64,000 bases of DNA from Podocnemis expansa (taxonomy: Eukaryota > Chordata > Testudines > Podocnemididae): the NCBI GenBank assembly GCA_007922195.1, contig ML682024.1:7861594-7925593 (forward strand). The letters run 5' to 3'. A program made the translations under genes and the position numbers. Positions 44,797 through 55,983 of this stretch are shown here, in pieces (within the stretch, counting starts at the first letter, position 1; each line of letters opens with the position of its first letter). Under the pieces are notes generated by a model. It was given only the letters and a program-made list of their open reading frames with translations. It ran no database searches and was not told the DNA's origin.

Positions 44797-45985
44797 AGCT
44801 CCAGCCCCCAACTCCTCTGCTCCAACCCTTCTCTGCCCCACCTCCTGCCCCTACCACCCACCTCCTGCTGTCATCCACCTGTTTTCTGCCCCTGCCCTAC
44901 TTCAGCACCCCATCTCCTGCCCCTGCCACCATCTCCTGCCACCACCCACCTCTTCTCTGCCCCCATCTCCTACCCCTACCCCATCCACCCCTTCAACACC
45001 TCCACCTCCTGCCCCTGATCCATTCCTCCACATCCCAGGCCCCCATCCTTCCTGGGCTGGAGCCTGCACATGCGGGAAGGGGGCCTGGACAATATGGGAA
45101 GGGGGCTCACTGATTAAGAGAGTTCCAGGCCCACCAAATTATACTTTAGCCACTGACCGCAGAACTCTGGGGCTTGGAGCAGTTGCCCTACTTGCCCCAC
45201 CCTAAGGATGGCCTTAGGTCCATGCCCAGGGCTGGATTAGTGGCTAGGCACTATGTCAGGCCACACAAACAGGTTTGGGGCCAAACTCCTTTTCTCCCTT
45301 GGCCAGCAACTAGCTCATGAAGATACTCACCTAGCTACCTGGTTTGGGACTGCACAAGTACAAACCTCTAGGCAGACACAAGTGCTAAAGGACATTTTTT
45401 CTGCAATCCCCTACCCCCACCCTATGTGTGGGAACCTGGTCTCACTACAAATCTGACATGCCTATGACACGGTGTCACCCAGCGCCCATATAAACAGGAC
45501 TATTGCAGTGTAATGAGAAAACAAATCAAATCCTTTCATGTCACTCTCAAACCCTGCTCCACCTTTTTGCAATTAATTTAATTGTTCTGTGTCCACTGCC
45601 TGCATCTCCTCACAATCCTCTGAGGAGTGACCATTATTGCTGCCCAATGGAGCCATTTTGCATTTCCTTTTTAACCCGCCTCCCTGGAGTTCACTTCTGT
45701 TGCCTGCTGTTAATGAGGCAGCTCCAGCATGCATCCTCCCCACTCCCTGGGGAGGGAGTTGTGGGTCTGCTTCTAGACTCTGTCATTGGACCTGGCATCA
45801 GCACATTGGGATGTGGTCTCTGGGTTTAATGAGTGTTTTGGTGCCCACTTCCAGGTGTCTCAGGCCTGGCGTTCTGCACTCAGGATGCTGATTAAAACTC
45901 TTCTTCAGCACATCAGACTTCCAGCTTGTTGTCTTCATTTTCAAGGCCTTCAGGGCATAGTCCCCAACCCACCCTGGGTCAAGAC
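44797..45985. other. Intergenic, no gene seen
   Basis: A CCT-rich low-complexity patch at 44800-45020 ('cctcctgcccctaccac' repeated), then unremarkable sequence. Confidence 0.35.
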
Positions 45986-46560
45986 CACCATGCTGACCAC
46001 TGAGAATAACTGAAAGGCTAATGCAATCCTGACCTCTGCATTTCACATGGGTGCAACCATTACTGGAAGCTTGTGTCCAGATTAGATGCTGAGAAGTCAA
46101 GAAGGGCACTCAGAAGTGGGGAAGAGGTCAGAGAAGAGCTGCAAGAATGATGAAAAGGTTGGAAAACCTGAAGTCCAGGAGCTGTGTTTGTTTTATTGTG
46201 ACAGGGAGGAGGTTGAAGAGGAACTTGATGCTGGTTTATCAGCACCTACACAGGGAAGAAACATTGGATAAAGGACTCACCAGTCTAGTGGACAAAGGTC
46301 TTCCAAGCACCAACAGCCAGAAGTTGAATTAAATGAATACGGACTGGAATAAGGCACAACTTTTTACAGGGAAGGTAATTAGCCAGTGGAAGGATTTAGC
46401 CAGGTTGTGGTGGATTTCCCCATCAGTGGTGATTTCAGGACTGAATATTTTTGTGAAAGATCTGCTCTAGTTCAAGCAGGAATTGTTTTTAGGAAGATCC
46501 ATGGCCTGTGTTATCCAGGAGTTCAGATGAGAATATTTCATTGGCCCCTTTTGCCCTTAG
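45986..46560 (+). mobile_element. CR1 LINE 3' fragment
   Basis: CR1 tail with 'gaaggggtcagagaagagct'-type text near 46110-46140 and the 3' end 'ggcctgtgttatccaggagttcagatgagaat' near 46503-46535. Confidence 0.6.
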
Positions 46561-47285
46561 AATCTGTGGATATATGTATGTCTGGACCTAAATCGGCTCC
46601 ATCAGATCATCAGAACCATCAAATTGACTCCATCAAAGTCAATGAGGCAGACCCCCATCTAGGGTCAATGGGTGTTGCTCCATTACTGAAATTAAGTCAG
46701 CATCACTCCATGAATTTAAATAATGAGCCACACTGACAGAGGCCAGCTGGGGATCTGGCTCCTTGCCATTAGCAAACATGGAAATCTGTTCTCTTCCTGA
46801 TCACTGAGCATGATCATCTTCAATTGTGAAGCATGAGGATTTATAACCCTTCTAATTAGCTGGGTTCATTGGGAAATGCTGAACAAGTATCAGAGGCGAA
46901 AGCCATCACACTATCATCTTCACCCCTGGAAATGGATGGTCATTTATTGTCTTCCACCTGGACATAGAACTTGCAAATACCATGCTTCAAAATATGCTTT
47001 AATAACTATACTAAAATCAGCTAGAGGAATGAGCATGTTTGGGTTTAGACTCAAGGCTTATTATGCCACCAGCGTCTATTGATGAAGATATTGTTGCAGT
47101 GAAAGTAAGGAAGCCAAAAAGAGGCTCACTCCTTTTATTTAATTTCTAAGGTCAGTTCTTTCTCCTCTCAGCTCTGCTGCTGTCATCTGAAAAGGAAAGA
47201 AAGAGAGACCTTCACTGCCACCTCATTGGCTAGGCAGCAGTAGGGCAGAGAAGGGTTAGAATGGATCACAAATTGAGCTCAAGTC
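46561..47285. other. Intergenic, no gene seen
   Basis: AT-rich, no recognisable feature. Confidence 0.3.
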
Positions 47286-48960
47286 AACAAAGTGGTAAGT
47301 TTGTGCAAAAGGAAAATACAATATTGGGCTGTATTAATAGCATTGTTGTATGTAAGACACGGAGGTAACTGTCCCCTTGTAGTTGGTGTTGATGAGATTT
47401 CACCTGTCCAGTTTTGGGTAATGCACTTTAAAGGAAGGTGTGGACAAACTGGAAAGAACCTACAGAAGAGCAACCAAAATGACCAAAGGTTTAGAAACCC
47501 TGGCTTAGGAGGGGAGGTTGAAAAATGTTGAATCTTGAGAAGAGAATGCTGATGGAGGACCTTGTCATGCTAGGCCTGAAAAGGCCAAGCTATCTTTGTA
47601 AAATACATGACCTAAGTCTAACCTTTGAAGACATATTATAGGGAATGTATGAGTAGGCTAGGGCTTTGATATGCATTTGTATCCTTAGTGGTTTCTCTAT
47701 GATAGTTACAGGTATCCTGTTAGAGGTTAGCAAGGTGAACGAAGTGCTTCCCTATCTGTTACCATTGTTGTATTGGAAAGGGGTCAAGACGGAACATTAA
47801 CATCCAAAGGGACCTTTGATGTACCAATGTAAACTATCTGTTAATGGCGCTAATGCAGTTAATTACCTGGGGTGCCCAGGAGATGAAGGTTTTCCTTCAA
47901 AGGACAATATGTATTGCTATGCTCCACTTAAGAAAGTACCTGGGAACTGTCATCAAAGCCCGCATGAAGAATTGACCTGCAAATGCCCACCTTGCTAGCT
48001 GAAACTATAAAAGGACATTGGGAACCGAATTCCTTTGTCTCACATCTGTCCAAGCTTCTCAGGGAAAGTTTGGGCTGCAGGATTGAGATCCTAGCCAGCA
48101 CTGGCCTGGAAACCACCCTGCTAATTCTCATGGGGAGAATTAGAACAAACTCTACACTTGGATTATTTGGTCTCTATTCCTATAAACTGGATCACTAACA
48201 AATGAAGCTGTGAAACAAGGATTTATCTTCTATGGATTCTCAATCATTTGTATGTATGTGATTCACTTTGACCCTTTAACATCTCTCGTGTTGTGTTTGT
48301 TTTCTTTTTTATATTAAACCTTTAGTTATAGTTACTAAAGGATTGGCTGGCAGGCTTGAATCTTACCCAAAATACCACGCTATCTCCTTCTGTGTAATGT
48401 GGCTGACCCTTTGGGGTCAGAAGAACTTATTTCTTTAACAGACCTAGTGGCTGTACTGGAGACTGGTGACTGGAATGCAGTAAAGGGAGCTGGCTATACT
48501 ATATGGTGGTTTCTTGATATCCATTGTGGGGGATCGGAAGCATTGTCTCCGACTGGTTGGGGGAGTTTATCTCCAGGTAACCCACCAGTGCTGGGAGAAT
48601 CTGTTCTCCTTTTTGCAGCTTGCCCTGATCTTTGCATATTCAGGTGGTTATCCCAGGAGGCCTGGGTCACAGACCTGACAACATGTTCTCCATGCCCACC
48701 AAGGGAAGGAGAAGAAGGAATGGGATGAGTCTGCAGCTAGGAAGATTTAGGTTAGATAGGAGGAAAAACTTCCTAGTTCTAAGGCTAGTTGAGCTCTGAT
48801 GCAGGTCACCTAAGGGAGGCTGCAGCATCCCTGTTGCTGGAAGATTTGAAGAACTGGTCAGACAAAACCAACCAGGGATGGTGTCAGTATATTTGGTCTT
48901 GCTTCAATGTGGGTGGAGGATGGACTACATGACCTCCTGAGCTCCATGACAGCCTTATCA
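47286..48960 (+). mobile_element. CR1 LINE 3' fragment split by a solo LTR
   Basis: The first part (about 47286-47562) and the second (about 48677-48960) are contiguous CR1 sequence once the LTR is removed. The second part ends with the CR1 tail phrases 'cttgcttcaatgtgggtgga' and 'gacctcctgagctcc'. Confidence 0.65.
47563..48671 (+). mobile_element. Solo LTR related to the Gmr1-like element
   Basis: Begins TGTCATGC and ends GGGTCACA, with a perfect 5 bp duplication gacct at 47558-47562 and 48672-48676. From about 48195 onward it matches the LTRs at 17075 and 23543 (for example 'tatgtgattcactttgaccct' and 'ggattggctggcagg'). The first half (U3) is different, so it is a related subfamily. A TATA box (ctataaaagg near 48005) sits at the expected place before the shared R/U5. 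Confidence 0.88.
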
Positions 48961-49264
48961 CTGATTCTGATTCCCTAGCTGGATGGTTGGTTGGATGCAC
49001 ATGGGGAATGGATTGATGAGGACAGATAGGGACAGAGGATGGGTATGGGGATAGGGATGGATGCAGAATCACCAAGATTAGGTCCCCTCATGCTGGGCGC
49101 CAGCCAGACACCCAGTTGCCAAGATTGAAACTCCCTTGCAGTGTGTGCTGCAGACACAGTGCCTGGAAGAGTTCCCAGTAGAAACAGATAAAAGAAGGCA
49201 CATCACCTCTCCTGTCCAAATGAGGATGCTATACACAGAAACAATCCTTCCACCCTTCTCCTAC
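48961..49264. other. Downstream flank of the FN2 gene
   Basis: Contains 'ggatggttggttggatg' and 'gatagggacagaggatggg' simple-repeat-like text. No poly(A) signal recognised. Confidence 0.3.
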
Positions 49265-49438
49265 CTGTCTCAGGCAGGGCAATAGCTTCACTGATGGTCC
49301 CAGTCATAGTTGTCTGTGCTGGAACACCAGAATTTCCCCTTGTTGTTTCCTCCTCCATGTTGGTGCAGGTGTGGAATTTAACATTCTTGTAGATGAAGGA
49401 AAAGACACAGAGCTTGCTGTGAGTGGAGTGGTCATAGT
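49265..49438 (-). pseudogene. FN2 exon G, frameshifted
   Basis: Starts well (acceptor ctacag|actat; KLCVFSFIYKN, FHTCTNM). The frame then shifts at about 49345-49360; the matching continuation (KFWCSSTDNYDWDHQ) is in another frame and has TGA where the conserved Trp belongs. A TGA follows shortly after YCPA, so this was probably the terminal exon. Confidence 0.7.
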
Positions 49439-50310
49439 CTGTAGGTCAAAACACACCAATGCCAAGTGAGTAAGTACCATGGGAATCAAGGGCAGCAAAC
49501 AGCAAACACAAACAGCATCAGACTGTGAGCAAACACTTTGGTAGACAATTCCCCAGGCAGCTTAGAGCTCAAGGAGAGAATGGGCCCTGTAGATAGGTGA
49601 ACCAGCTGAGCAATGATTTGGGTACTCTGCTTGACTCTACTGGGTAACCTTTAGCAAGGCATGGCTGAGCTCCAGCTTTGCCATTTCTGCAATGTGGGGT
49701 GAATGAGCTAAAGATGACAGGGGACAGGCAAAAAACATCTTTGCTGCTGGGGGTTGTGTAGGTGAAAGTGTTAGATTGTTTGTGAGTCCAATGAGGAAAT
49801 GGAGTTAACCAGTGTATACACATGCAGGTGGTTAGACACGGCCATGCCCCAGATGTGGTTTTGGGGTGCATCCTTTGTGGTTATCTGCTGTATCAGTCAA
49901 GGTCTCTAGACGCTAGTGTGAGATCTGGGGGCTGTTCGTGTTGGGCATCCCCCCCCCCCCCCTTCCCAACACAGAGTTACCAAGATCAAGGCCCAGCTAC
50001 ACAGGCGCTGCCCAGACAGACAGATCCGCAATCTCTGCCTCAAGAGACTTCCGATCTAAACAACCGAAAAAAGGAACTGTGTTGTCCTTGAAGACATGGG
50101 ACCCGGGCCGCAAGACAATTTGGGGAATAGTTTTAAGACCTGCTACTCATGATCTTCAGCTTGCTCAACCTTTCCAAAGGGTAGGGGTGGAGAATTGGAA
50201 ACCCCACCCACCAGCTCCTAGCAAACTCACCTGAGAAGTTGGTGACAAAGACAGAAATTGGGCCTCACCTTATCTGCAGGACTCAACTTCCTCTCTCTCC
50301 CTGGCCCTAC

Positions 50311-50475
50311 CTGACATGGGGCAATAAGTCCACTGCTTGTCCATGTCGTAATTCCTGGTGGTGCTGCACCACAGCTTTTCTGAGCTCTCCCCATGTCTGA
50401 TGCAGGTATGGCACATTTGTTTGTTGTAGATGAAGGGGAATGTACAGCTCACTCCAGCTGCGTTTCTACCCAGGA
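50311..50475 (-). CDS. FN2 exon F, intact
   Basis: 55 codons, acceptor ccctag|tcctgg, donor gtcag|gtaggg. GVSCTFPFIYNKQ, CHTCIRHG, LWCSTTRNYDMDKQW and TYC. Confidence 0.8.
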
Positions 50476-50679
50476 CTAGGGAGGCAAAGGGAGGAGGTTA
50501 TAGAGATGGTCAACACACCCACCTGCCTACAGACTAAAGCAGGGGTGTCGCTGGCACCTGGCACATGGGGCACATGCCCCGAATCCTGGAACCAGTGTCC
50601 CAGGTGGCCCCTGCCTCTCCCGTCCCCTTCTCCAGCCCAGGATCCAGGGCCAGGCAGCCCGCAGCAGGGCCTTACTCTC

Positions 50680-50689
50680 NNNNNNNNNN
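50680..50689. other. Assembly gap (10 N) with duplicated flanks
   Basis: The 47 bases before the gap (50633-50679) are repeated exactly after it (50690-50736), so the gap most likely joins two overlapping contig ends. Confidence 0.95.
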
Positions 50690-51039
50690 CAGCCCAGGAT
50701 CCAGGGCCAGGCAGCCCGCAGCAGGGCCTTACTCTCCCAGCCACGTCTCAGCCGGGAATTTAGGCTGGGCTGCCCTTAGTGGCACCTACCTCTCCTGGCT
50801 GGGGATTGAGGCTGGGCCACCTGTGGTGGCACCCGCCTCTCCCAGCCCCATCCCTGGCCAGGGTCCAGGGCCAGGCTGGCGGTGGCAGGAGCCCAACGCT
50901 GGATCGGGCCCAGGTGCCAGATCACCCCCATGCCCTGGGATTCTCCCGGGGACAGCGATGTTCCTGGACTAAAAACTCCTGCATCTCAGTATAACCTGGC
51001 CATCCACCACAAAAAGCCATGAAAACTCTGGTTTGTTTT

Positions 51040-52050
51040 CTTAGATGCCAAAGCCAGAAAGAATCACTGAGATCATCTAGTCTGACCTGTATAACACAGG
51101 TCAGAGAACATTCTCTGATTTAGTGATTTCCAACCTGGGGTCTGCAGAACCCCGGGGAGCTGCAGAGTGGCTCCAGGGGGTCTGCAGACAGATTGGGAGC
51201 TGGGGCTGGATGCTGCCCGGGTCTCTGGTTGCCAGGGACACCCAGGCTTCCAGCGCGCCAGCAGGGAGCTTCCCCCAGGCCAGGCTGGGAGTTTTTAAAA
51301 CTCCTGCCCTGAGCATACAAAACATGCTGAGAGTAGCCTGGGGGAGCAGCCAGGGCCCCCAGCTCCAGTGGCCAGGTAAGGGAAGGGAATGGGGCCATGG
51401 GGGGGTGGGGATGGGGAACCAGTAGGTGGGGGGCAGACAATGGGCAGCAGGTAGGGAACACTCCGGGGGGCAGGGGGAGAAGCCTATGGCTGCCTGGCTT
51501 CTGGCTCCCCAGGCAGGAGGAGGGGGGCCATGGCTGCATGGCTCCTGGCTCCCTGGCAGGAGGAGCAGCACAGACCACATTCTGCCACCCAGGGGGCTGT
51601 GAATTTTTTTTTTTTTTTACTCTGAAGGGGGTCCCCAGCCTTAAAAAGGTTGGGAACCCCTACTCTGGTTAGCTCTGTATTAAACCCAGGAACTTGGGTT
51701 TCACTAAAATATCTTCTAGAATGGTGTCTGGCTTGGATTTGAAGACATCCTCATGACTAAAGCATCATCGAGGAAGGCCAACACTGAGCAGGAGCAGGAA
51801 CCTGGTTTACCAAATCAGACCACCCTCTCCGCATCAGTTCTGGACCTAATTCTGCAGTGATTCCATGACTGCTTCTAGACCCTGAACCTTTCCTGACAAA
51901 ATCCCTTAGACATTCATCCAGCTGCTGGGGAGGGCATATCAAGAGCCAGGATCCCATTCCTCAGTCAGGAAGACACCCATTGCCCACCTCCTCCCTGGCT
52001 CTGGGGTCCAACAGAGAGATGATGGAACCATACAAGAAATCAGGAGGCCT
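51040..52050 (-). mobile_element. CR1 LINE remnant split by the hAT element
   Basis: 51040-51120 ('catctagtctgacctgtataac') and 51671 onward ('ggcttggatttgaagac', 'aagcatcatcgagga') are parts of one minus-strand CR1 tail. Confidence 0.5.
51121..51662. mobile_element. hAT (Charlie-like) element in an intron of the FN2 gene
   Basis: Ends 'tagtgatttccaacctgggg' and 'aggttgggaacccct' are inverted. Flanks ctctgatt (51113-51120) and ctctggtt (51663-51670) match at 7 of 8. It splits a minus-strand CR1 remnant. Confidence 0.75.
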
Positions 52051-52079
52051 CCGGACAACTTGGTAAATAAAGCTGGGTG

Positions 52080-52760
52080 AACTTTCAAATGAAATGTTTT
52101 TGGTGAAAATTACAGATTCAGTGAAACCAAAATGTTTTGTGAATTCATGTCTGTTTTGTCAGATTGTTCATGTTGGAAAAAAAGAAAAGAGGAAAAAAAT
52201 GCAGAAAAAAAGTCAATTTTGCCATTCAAAATTACTTCTGCCTTCAAACTTTCCTTTTCTTTTTTTAAAACCAAAATTTAGATTTTTTAAATAAAATGTT
52301 CAAAATTGAAATGAAAATGTTCCATTTGACCCCAAAGGATTCATTGTCTACATTTTCTATTCAATGAAATTTTTTTAAAATTTCGTTTTCAGGATCCACC
52401 CAAAATGATTTAGTTTCCTAACATTTTAATTCACTAAAAGTCTGGAAGAAATTTTTAGTTCCAGGATCCACCTGAAGTGTTTTTCAGCCCTGCTCTTTAA
52501 AGTTCCAGAAAATTGTGCAAAAGTTTGTTTCTAGGATCCTCCCAAACCATAGAATTCCCTGATTTTCTGATTAATTTAAAAATGAAATGTTGCCTGGACA
52601 GCCCAAGACAAAATGTTTTTCTAATTTTTTACTCATGGAACATTTAAAAAAAAAATCACTCTAAGAACCCACTAGAAACCAAATTCCTGAAATGATTCCC
52701 TCCTCTTTCCTGAATTTTTGATTCACTGATGATTTTTAAAAAAAATCATTTTCATAGCAA
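52080..52760. repeat. AT-rich degenerate repeat
   Basis: Many variants of 'caaaatgaaatgttt' and 'gaaaatttttgg'. A similar texture is at 53700-54060 and 60960-61150. No coding potential. Confidence 0.4.
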
Positions 52761-52897
52761 CCCACAGTAAGTCCTGTCACTCCCGATTTTCCCAAATTAT
52801 CACCAAACCATAAATTAGTTATCTTCCTGGCTATACTGCTAAAGACTGAATCAGATCTGCCCCAGAGAAAACATACAACAAGGACGGGATACGCTAC

Positions 52898-53065
52898 TGG
52901 TATCAGGACAGTAGCTCCATTGCTTATGCTGGTTGTAGTTGTGGGTTGTGGCACACCAGAAATGACCCAACTTGTCTCCAGCCTTGGTGCAGCTGTAAAA
53001 CAGCTGGGTTTTTTTGTAGACAAAAGGGAAGGCGCAGCATTGCCCATTGGATTTCCCCCCATAGG
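52898..53065 (-). CDS. FN2 exon E, intact
   Basis: 56 codons, acceptor tttgcag|cctat, donor acca|gtagcg (weak). GQCCAFPFVYKK, FYSCTKAG, FWCATTHNYNQHKQW and SYC. Confidence 0.75.
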
Positions 53066-53451
53066 CTGCAAAGGTAACAAGAAAAGCAGAGTGAAAAGCA
53101 GGAAAGCCAAAGAGAGTAACCAGTGAGGCTGTTTTTTTAGAAAAAAAGAAAAGCAGGGGAGGAGGGGTCTCTTCTCACAGGTGTGGCCGAAGCCAAAGGT
53201 AGTTTTTTTACAGCCGTGAATGGCATTGCACATGCGCTGAAAATCCTATCTAGCCTGGCATCCCATCTTTGATGGTGACATCACAAGAAGGCCCCAGGAA
53301 ATCTGGGTTTACAGGGGAAGCTGTTTGTAGTACCCAGCCCCTCCAGCAAGTTCCATTTGGCCTGCAACCATGGGTGATATACCAGCATGCACTCCACAAA
53401 GTATTTACCTCTGCGCCAACATAGAGTGCTGTGGTCACAGATTGGACTCAC

Positions 53452-53616
53452 CCTTGCTCAAGCAGAAGCGCCAGCGATTGTCTTTGTCGACATTGGGAGT
53501 GGTAGCACACCAGGGCCTTCCCATCTTGTCATCAACTGCCATACAGCTGTGGTAGGTCTTGTTCTTGTAGATGAATAGGAAGACACAAGGTAAGCTGTCT
53601 GAATTCTTGCCCACAG
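53452..53616 (-). CDS. FN2 exon D, intact
   Basis: 55 codons, acceptor ccaccag|ctgtgg, donor aagg|gtgagt. LPCVFLFIYKNK, YHSCMAV, RPWCATTPNVDKDNRW and RFC. Confidence 0.8.
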
Positions 53617-54184
53617 CTGGTGGAAAAAGGAGCAAGAGAAGAAAGGGTTAAAAACAGAGCAGAAGGTAGGGTGCAGGGTAGGTGATTTGCTGGGGGAGCT
53701 GGCTCAAATGTAAAACTGTGCATGAATTTTATCAACAAAAAATTTTTTTAGTGGAAAATATGCCAATTCACAGAAGCAGAAAGCATCTGAACATCTTGAC
53801 AAAGTTTGCTGGGTTTGACACATTTCCTATTTTAAGAACTGTTGGGGAGGACTGGGTTTCTGGTTGGGAATGCCTATTTGTTTTGAAATTGAAACTATTG
53901 AAAAGAGTTAAGGGGGAAAAATGGTGGAAATGGAAACAGAACATGTCAAAATGACCAAAATGAAACGTTGTAGTTGAAAGAGCAAATTGAAAGAGCATTT
54001 GGTTTTTCCATTCACAACTATTTTTGAGGTTTCATTTTTTCTCCCTCAAATCCAAGGCAGGGAAACATGACAGACTCCCAAAAATATGTCTTGGTTAGGG
54101 GAAAAAAAATGTTGATTGGCACCACTGGGCCAAGTTTTTGTTTTGTTTCAGTATGGATGCTAAGATTGTTATACCAAATGAGTA

Positions 54185-54262
54185 CCTGAGATCTTTTTAG
54201 GGGGAAAAGGCAATATGCCATGTTTATTACAAATAAAGGGAAAGTTGATAACTAATTTATCC
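54185..54262 (-). pseudogene. Possible FN2 relic between exons C and D
   Basis: The minus strand encodes LVINFPFICNKHG, similar to the start of an FN2 module (CTFPFIYNK), and then degenerates before a ctcag|gtact donor-like site. Its position fits the exon spacing. Short match, so weak. Confidence 0.25.
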
Positions 54263-54269
54263 CTATGCC

Positions 54270-55560
54270 CACACACACTCATCCACGCACCCAAGCATAC
54301 CATGCAATGTTCTGCAGTCTCTGTTATTACCAGTCCTGATGGTGCTGCTGGTAGAGTCCTTGCTAGTGTCTGTTGCTGGGGTTCATGGCAGCTGCCTGGC
54401 CAGGGAAGCTGGACATGAGGAGGAGCAGGGTCTTTGTCGGGCACACACTGACACTCCTTTCTTCCAGGTGGTATGCAGAACAGTTCCCCCCTTTTGCTTT
54501 GGGATCTCACCCAGTCTTTATAGCTTTGTCGTGCCACTCCAGGTGCTCTGTGACCATTAGTTACCAGGCAGCTGTGGATGTGACCCTCAGCTCATTTTCT
54601 TGGGTGTCTGCTTCTGGGGTGGATCCTTCATTCCTTTGTTTTTAGGGGTGCATTCACATTCTTCAGCAGCTGAGGTAGGCTTCTTGCTTCATCTGGGGGA
54701 GCTGACAGCTTGAGGCTGGTTCACACCTAGTTGATCAGAACAAGCTGGCAGCTTGGGGTGAATTCACACACACATCCACCCTCCATCCACACCTTATAGT
54801 CTATTCAGTCTTACACAAGATGGTGTACATTGGTTACAAAATGGAGTTTCTCCATTTACAATATGAAGTATGGAATTCTACAGAGATTGGGGAAAAGGTA
54901 GTGGTATAACCAGAGCTTAAAGATAGATAGGGACAGATTCATACAGCAGTACAATCTAGGGCTGTGTGGCTCAGGGGAAAGAGCTGCTTTCCTACTGTCA
55001 AGTGAACCCCAAAGGGCAGTGGTTTAAGTCAAAGACTCCCCAACAACCATAACAAGCCTGGGGGAAAATACTTCTTCCAATCCACTAAAACTAAATGGAG
55101 ATTGACAGAATTAATATAACAAAGTAGTAAATGCTATGGTAAGACCATCAATGTGAAGCAATTAAAATGAAACAAAGAGTGGCAGAGACAATTTACAAAT
55201 ATTGGCGTACTATTACAAATGGGAACTAATTAATTAAAACTTAATAGCAGTTGACAGAGGAAACATTACCAATAAGAAATATTGTTACAACCAGTCAAGA
55301 CTATATGAAGATTGACAGAAAATAAGAAACAATCAATTCAGGCTCATGGAGATCAAGGCAAAACTGGGGTGAAGTTACACATCAGTGAAAGTCATGCAAG
55401 AGTGGATTAGAACCATAACTCAATAAAGTTACGAGTGAGCCCAATGAAATTATGAAAGGATCCATAAGGCTATAGATAAAAATCACCACCATGTCCCCAC
55501 AAGAGTTTCCTTGCTCCTACAGGACATTTATACAAATGAATGCCTCTAGGTCACTGATTT
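54270..55560. other. Intron of the FN2 gene
   Basis: About 54960-55030 has a tRNA-like stretch (gtgtggctcaggggaaagagctg .. ggtttaagtc), possibly a tRNA-derived SINE head. Otherwise unremarkable. Confidence 0.3.
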
Positions 55561-55827
55561 CATCTAACTGTTCAGATACCAGAGGGCTGGAGATGCTATA
55601 AATACCAGAGTAGTACAAAGTGCTGCCCAGACTTCTGAAATCAGGGCCCTCTTGGGCTGGATGCTGCACACACACAAAGCAAAATACATCAACAGAACCC
55701 CTATGTCCTGACCTAATCTGAAAGCTCTTTCCATTAGGTTATCCTGCCTCTTTCTTGCCCCCATATTCTGTGTACACACCAGCTGTAAAGTGCCTCCACC
55801 CCTTGCCTCACTCTCAGCCCCATGTAT

Positions 55828-55983
55828 CTGCCATGCTGTAGTACCTCCATTTATGGTCCATGTCATAGCTGCTTGTGGTGGTGCACCAGGGCTGCTCGTC
55901 ATCATCCATGGTGCAAGCCGAGTACTTCTTGCCCTTGTAGATGAATGGGAATGTACAGAGCTCCTCTGAATTGCCAACCAGCA
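55828..55983 (-). pseudogene. FN2 exon C, Cys4 and donor lost
   Basis: Frame intact from acceptor ccaccag|tgctgg through ELCTFPFIYKGKKYSACTMD and QPWCTTTSSYDMDHKWRYY. The fourth Cys of the module is Tyr, and the expected donor reads gcag|atacat instead of gt. Both changes are G to A on the coding strand. Confidence 0.75.

Noticed and set aside
54960..55035. tRNA gene
   Set aside because: Only the A-box-like and B-box-like words are present; no acceptor stem or cloverleaf could be drawn. At most a tRNA-derived SINE remnant.
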